Positions 61,229 through 64,000 of a DNA stretch of 64,000 bases are shown one piece after another. The DNA lies in the NCBI GenBank assembly GCA_037013495.1, contig CM072810.1, forward strand, positions 29,045,843 to 29,109,842. The letters are read 5' to 3'. The stretch comes from Hippophae tibetana (Eukaryota; Streptophyta; Magnoliopsida; Rosales; Elaeagnaceae). The position numbers were made by a program, and so were the translations under genes. The notes under the pieces are model-generated. The model saw nothing but the letters and a program-made list of their open reading frames with translations, did not search any database and had not been told where the DNA came from. How positions within the stretch are numbered: the first letter of the stretch is position 1; each line of letters begins with the position of its first letter.

Positions 61229-64000
61229 GAATTTGTTCCAAGTTTCATCCTCTTGCTTGATATAGAGGTCAAAAATTTTGGTCAATTTCGTAGTTCTAGA
61301 TTTATTTTTTAGCTAAAATACCTATATGAGTGGTCTACCAAATATTTCATGTTGTTCGGAAGAAGTACAACTCTAAATTCATTGAAATAATCATTTTGGA
61401 GCTCGGATTATTTTTTTCCAAAACCCCTAAAAAGGGTTAATTCTATCTAAGAAATTTAGTAACTCTCTGGGAAAGTAGATCCCATTTCTCTTCATTGGTA
61501 TTAGAGTCATCATTTCTAGCAATTGTGTCAAAAAGATTTTCGCTAAGACCACTATCCTTGATGTCTATAAAGCAAAGCTCTTTCCTTCCTCGAAAGTGGA
61601 TAGCTGACATATTGGTTACAAGTGATGCAGTTCGAATACTTGCCCAAGTGATTCATTTAACAGTAAGTTCACAAGGATTTTTCATGTATTTAAGCAAGGT
61701 AACTTTTGCTTGAAAATGATAAGGTAAGCTAGTAAGGAATTTCTCAATGTACTTCTCTTTCCTAATAGGTCCACCCAAATTGTACGAGTAGTTGATAATG
61801 TTTGAAAAACATGACTAGAATTTGTTCCAAGTTTTTGCCTCTTGCTTGATATAGAGGTCAAATTTTTTTGTCAATTTCGTAGTCCTAGATTTATTTGTTA
61901 GCTCAAATACCTATATGAGTGGTCTACCAAATATTTCATGTTGTTTGGAAGAAGTACAACTCTAAATTCATTGAAATAATCATTTTGGAGCTCGGATTAT
62001 TTTTTTCTAAAACCCCTAAAAAGGGTTAATTCTATCTAAGAAATTTATTAACTCTCTGGGAAAGTAGATCCCATTTCTCTTCATTGGTATTAGAGTCATC
62101 ATTTCTAACAATTGTGTCCAAAAGATCTTCGCTGAGACCACTATCCTTGATGTCTATAAAGCCAAGCTCTTTCTGTCCTCGAAAGTGGATGGCTGACATA
62201 TTGGTTACAAGTGATGCAGTTCGAATACTTGCGCAAGTGATTCATTTAACAGTAAGTTCACAAGGATTTTTCATGTATTTAAGCAAGGTAACTTTTGCTT
62301 GAAAATGATAAGGTAAGCATGTAAGGAATTTCTCAATGTACTTCTCTTTCCTGATAGGTCCACCCAAATTGTACGAGTAGTTGATAGTGTTTGAAAAACA
62401 TGATTAGAATTTGTTCCAAGTTTCATCCTCTTGCTTGATATAGAGTTCAAAATTTTTGGTCAACTTCGTAGTTCTAGATTTATTTTTTAGCTCAAATACT
62501 TATATGAGTGGTCTGCAAAATATTTCATGTTGTTTTGAAGAAGTACAACTCTAAATTCATTGAAATAATCATTTTAGAGCTCGGATTATTTTTTTCAAAA
62601 CCCCTAAAAAGGGTTAATTCTATCTAACAAATTTAGTAACTCTCTAGGAAAGTAGATCTCATTTCTCTTCATTGGTATTAGAGTCATCATTCCTAACAAT
62701 TGTGTCAAAAAGATTTTCGCTAAGACCACTATCCTTGATGTCTATAAAGCCAAGCTCTTTCCGTCCTCGAAAGTGGATGCCTGACATATTGGTTACAAGT
62801 GATGCAGTTCGAATACTTGCCCAAGTGATTCATTTAACAGTAAGTTCACAAGGATTTTTCATGTATTTAAGCAACGTAACTTTTGCTTGAAAATGATAAG
62901 GTAAGCTAGTAAGGAATTTCTCAATGTGCTTCTCTTTCCTGATAGGTCCACCCAAATTGTACGAGTAGTTGATAGTGTTTGAAAAACAAGATTAGAATTT
63001 GTTCCAAGTTTCAGCCTCTTGCTTGATATAGAGGTCAAAATTTTTGGTCAATTTCGTAGTTCTAGATGTTTTTTTTAGCTCAAATACCTATATGAGTGGT
63101 CTACCAAATATTTCATGTTGTTTGGAAGAAGTAAAACTCTAAATTCATTGAAATAATCATTTTAGAGCTCGGATTATTTTTTTCTAAAACCCCTAAAAAA
63201 GGGTTAATTCTATCTAAGAAATTTAGTAAATCTCGAGGAAAGTAGATCCCATTTCTCTACATTGGTATTAGTGTCATCATTCCTAACAATTGTGCCAAAA
63301 ATATCTTCACTAAGACCACAATCCTTGATGTCTATAAAGGCAAGCTCTTTCCGTCCTCGAAAGTGCATGGCTGACATATTGGTTACAAGTGATGCTGTTC
63401 GAATACTTGCCCAAGTGATTCATTTATTAGTAAGTTCACAAGGATTTTTCATGTATTTAAGCAAGGTAACTTTTGCTTGAAAATGATAAGGTAAGCTAGT
63501 AAGGAATTTCTCAATCTACTTCTCTTTCTTGATAGGTCCACCCAAATTATAGGAGTAGTTGATAATGTTTGAAAAACATGATTAGAATTTATTCAAAGTT
63601 TCGTCCTCTTGCTTGATATAGAGTTCATTATTTTTGGTCAACTTCGTAGTTCTAGGTTTATTTTGAACTCAAATACCTATATGAGTGGTCTACAAAATAT
63701 TTCATGTTGTTTGGAAGAAGTACAACTCTAAATTCATTGAAATAATCATTTTGGAGCTCGGATTATTTTTTTCTAAAACCCCTAAAAAGGGTTAATTCTA
63801 TCGAAGAAATTTAGTAACTCTCTGGGAAAGTAGATCCCATTTCTCTTCATTGGTATTAGAGTCATCATTTCTAACAATTGTGTGAAAAATATTTTCGCTA
63901 AGACCACTATCCTTGATGTCTATAAAGCCAAGCTCTTTCCGTCCTCGAAAGTGGATGGCTGACATATTGGATACAAGTGATGCAGTTCGAATACTTGCCC
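61229..64000 (+). repeat. Mixed satellite stretch at the right edge, ending in a partial monomer
   Basis: Monomers 61229 (mosaic: CATCCTC joined to GAGGTCAAAAATTTTGG, AGCTAAAATACC, CTAGCAATTG), 61818 (GACTAG, GCTGAG, GCGCAAG), 62407 (TTGTTTTGAAG, CTAACAAATT, GTGGATGCC), 62995 (D type) and 63585 (GAACTC type, cut at 64000 after 416 bp). The order from 61818 on matches 32965-35321 except that the C-type monomer is missing. The array continues beyond the window. Confidence 0.88.
62995..63584 (+). repeat. D-type monomer 4
   Basis: The D marker set is present but with its own changes: CTCGAGGAAAG, ATTAGTGTCATC, AAAAATATCTTCAC, AAAGGCAAGCTC, TTATTAGTAAG and GTAAAACTC. It ends CAAATTATAGGAG. It lies 28 kb from the nearest other D monomer and is followed by the partial GAACTC-type monomer at the window end, so the D plus GAACTC pair is an old linked dimer. 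Confidence 0.88.

Larger units (their letters stand above)
1..64000 (+). repeat. Satellite DNA array, ~589-bp monomer, 108 full copies plus one partial
   Basis: The phrase GAATTTGTTCC recurs every 588-590 bp from the first base to the last, always on the same strand, and the sequence between recurrences aligns throughout with few changes. With this phrase as phase 1, monomers start at 1, 590, 1179, 1768, 2357, 2946, 3536, 4125, 4714, 5303, 5891, 6480, 7069, 7657, 8246, 8835, 9424, 10012, 10601, 11190, 11779, 12367, 12955, 13544, 14133, 14722, 15310, 15898, 16487, 17076, 17665, 18254, 18842, 19431, 20019, 20608, 21196, 21785, 22374, 22957, 23545, 24134, 24723, 25312, 25901, 26490, 27078, 27667, 28256, 28844, 29432, 30020, 30610, 31198, 31787, 32376, 32965, 33554, 34143, 34731, 35321, 35909, 36498, 37087, 37670, 38259, 38848, 39437, 40026, 40615, 41204, 41793, 42382, 42971, 43559, 44148, 44737, 45326, 45915, 46504, 47093, 47682, 48271, 48860, 49449, 50038, 50627, 51216, 51805, 52393, 52982, 53571, 54160, 54749, 55339, 55928, 56517, 57106, 57695, 58284, 58873, 59462, 60051, 60640, 61229, 61818, 62407, 62995 and 63585. 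The monomer boundary is arbitrary. No gene, RNA or transposon interrupts the array. Confidence 0.99.

Noticed and set aside
1-64000. CRISPR array
   Set aside because: Repeat units are 589 bp and directly adjacent. There are no short repeats with unique spacers and no cas genes.
1-64000. Transposon, retrotransposon or virus-derived insertion
   Set aside because: Monomer phase is continuous across the window with only 1-6 bp indels. There are no terminal repeats, target-site duplications, or transposase, integrase or reverse-transcriptase-like frames.

Overview
The whole 64 kb window is one uninterrupted head-to-tail satellite DNA array. The monomer is about 589 bp, AT-rich (roughly one third G+C by eye), and always in the same orientation. 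I placed 108 complete monomers plus a final partial one (63585-64000, 416 bp). The array runs off both ends of the window. I see no unique sequence, no transposon insertion, no inverted segment, no RNA gene, no CRISPR array and no gene I would defend. Monomer length is almost fixed: nearly all units are 588-590 bp, and only two are 583 bp, through a shared 6-bp deletion. Such an array points to the nuclear genome of a eukaryote (centromeric, pericentromeric, subtelomeric or other constitutive heterochromatin). A CCCTAAA heptamer in each monomer is compatible with a plant, but that is weak evidence and I do not recognise the satellite family.

Layout. Several monomer subtypes are arranged in local higher-order repeats (HORs) whose period changes along the window: a tetramer at 1-4713 (two copies), a trimer at 5303-8834 (two), a pentamer at about 11190-19430 (two full copies and a decaying third), a trimer at 23545-27077 (two), an octamer at 29432-about 37670 (one full copy and most of a second), a hexamer at 38259-about 44736, another hexamer at 45326-52392 (two), and a pentamer at 52393-61228 (three almost identical copies). 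Between these lie mixed stretches (8835-11189, 19431-23544, 27078-29431, 61229-64000), where many monomers are mosaics of two subtypes. This is the pattern expected from repeated unequal crossing-over and gene conversion, with the 52-61 kb block the most recent expansion.

Coding potential. Nearly every monomer carries a 72-75 codon plus-strand frame, but it opens only with TTG and is a by-product of the repeat. A minus-strand ATG frame of 87 codons occurs in five monomers sharing a distinctive core. It may be chance or a trace of the sequence from which the satellite arose. The observations most worth checking are the changing HOR periods, the near-identical triplicated pentamer, the subtypes shared over long distances (D, C, and the 9.4/28.8 kb and 22.4/37.1 kb pairs), and two small conserved hairpins, one with a telomere-like core.
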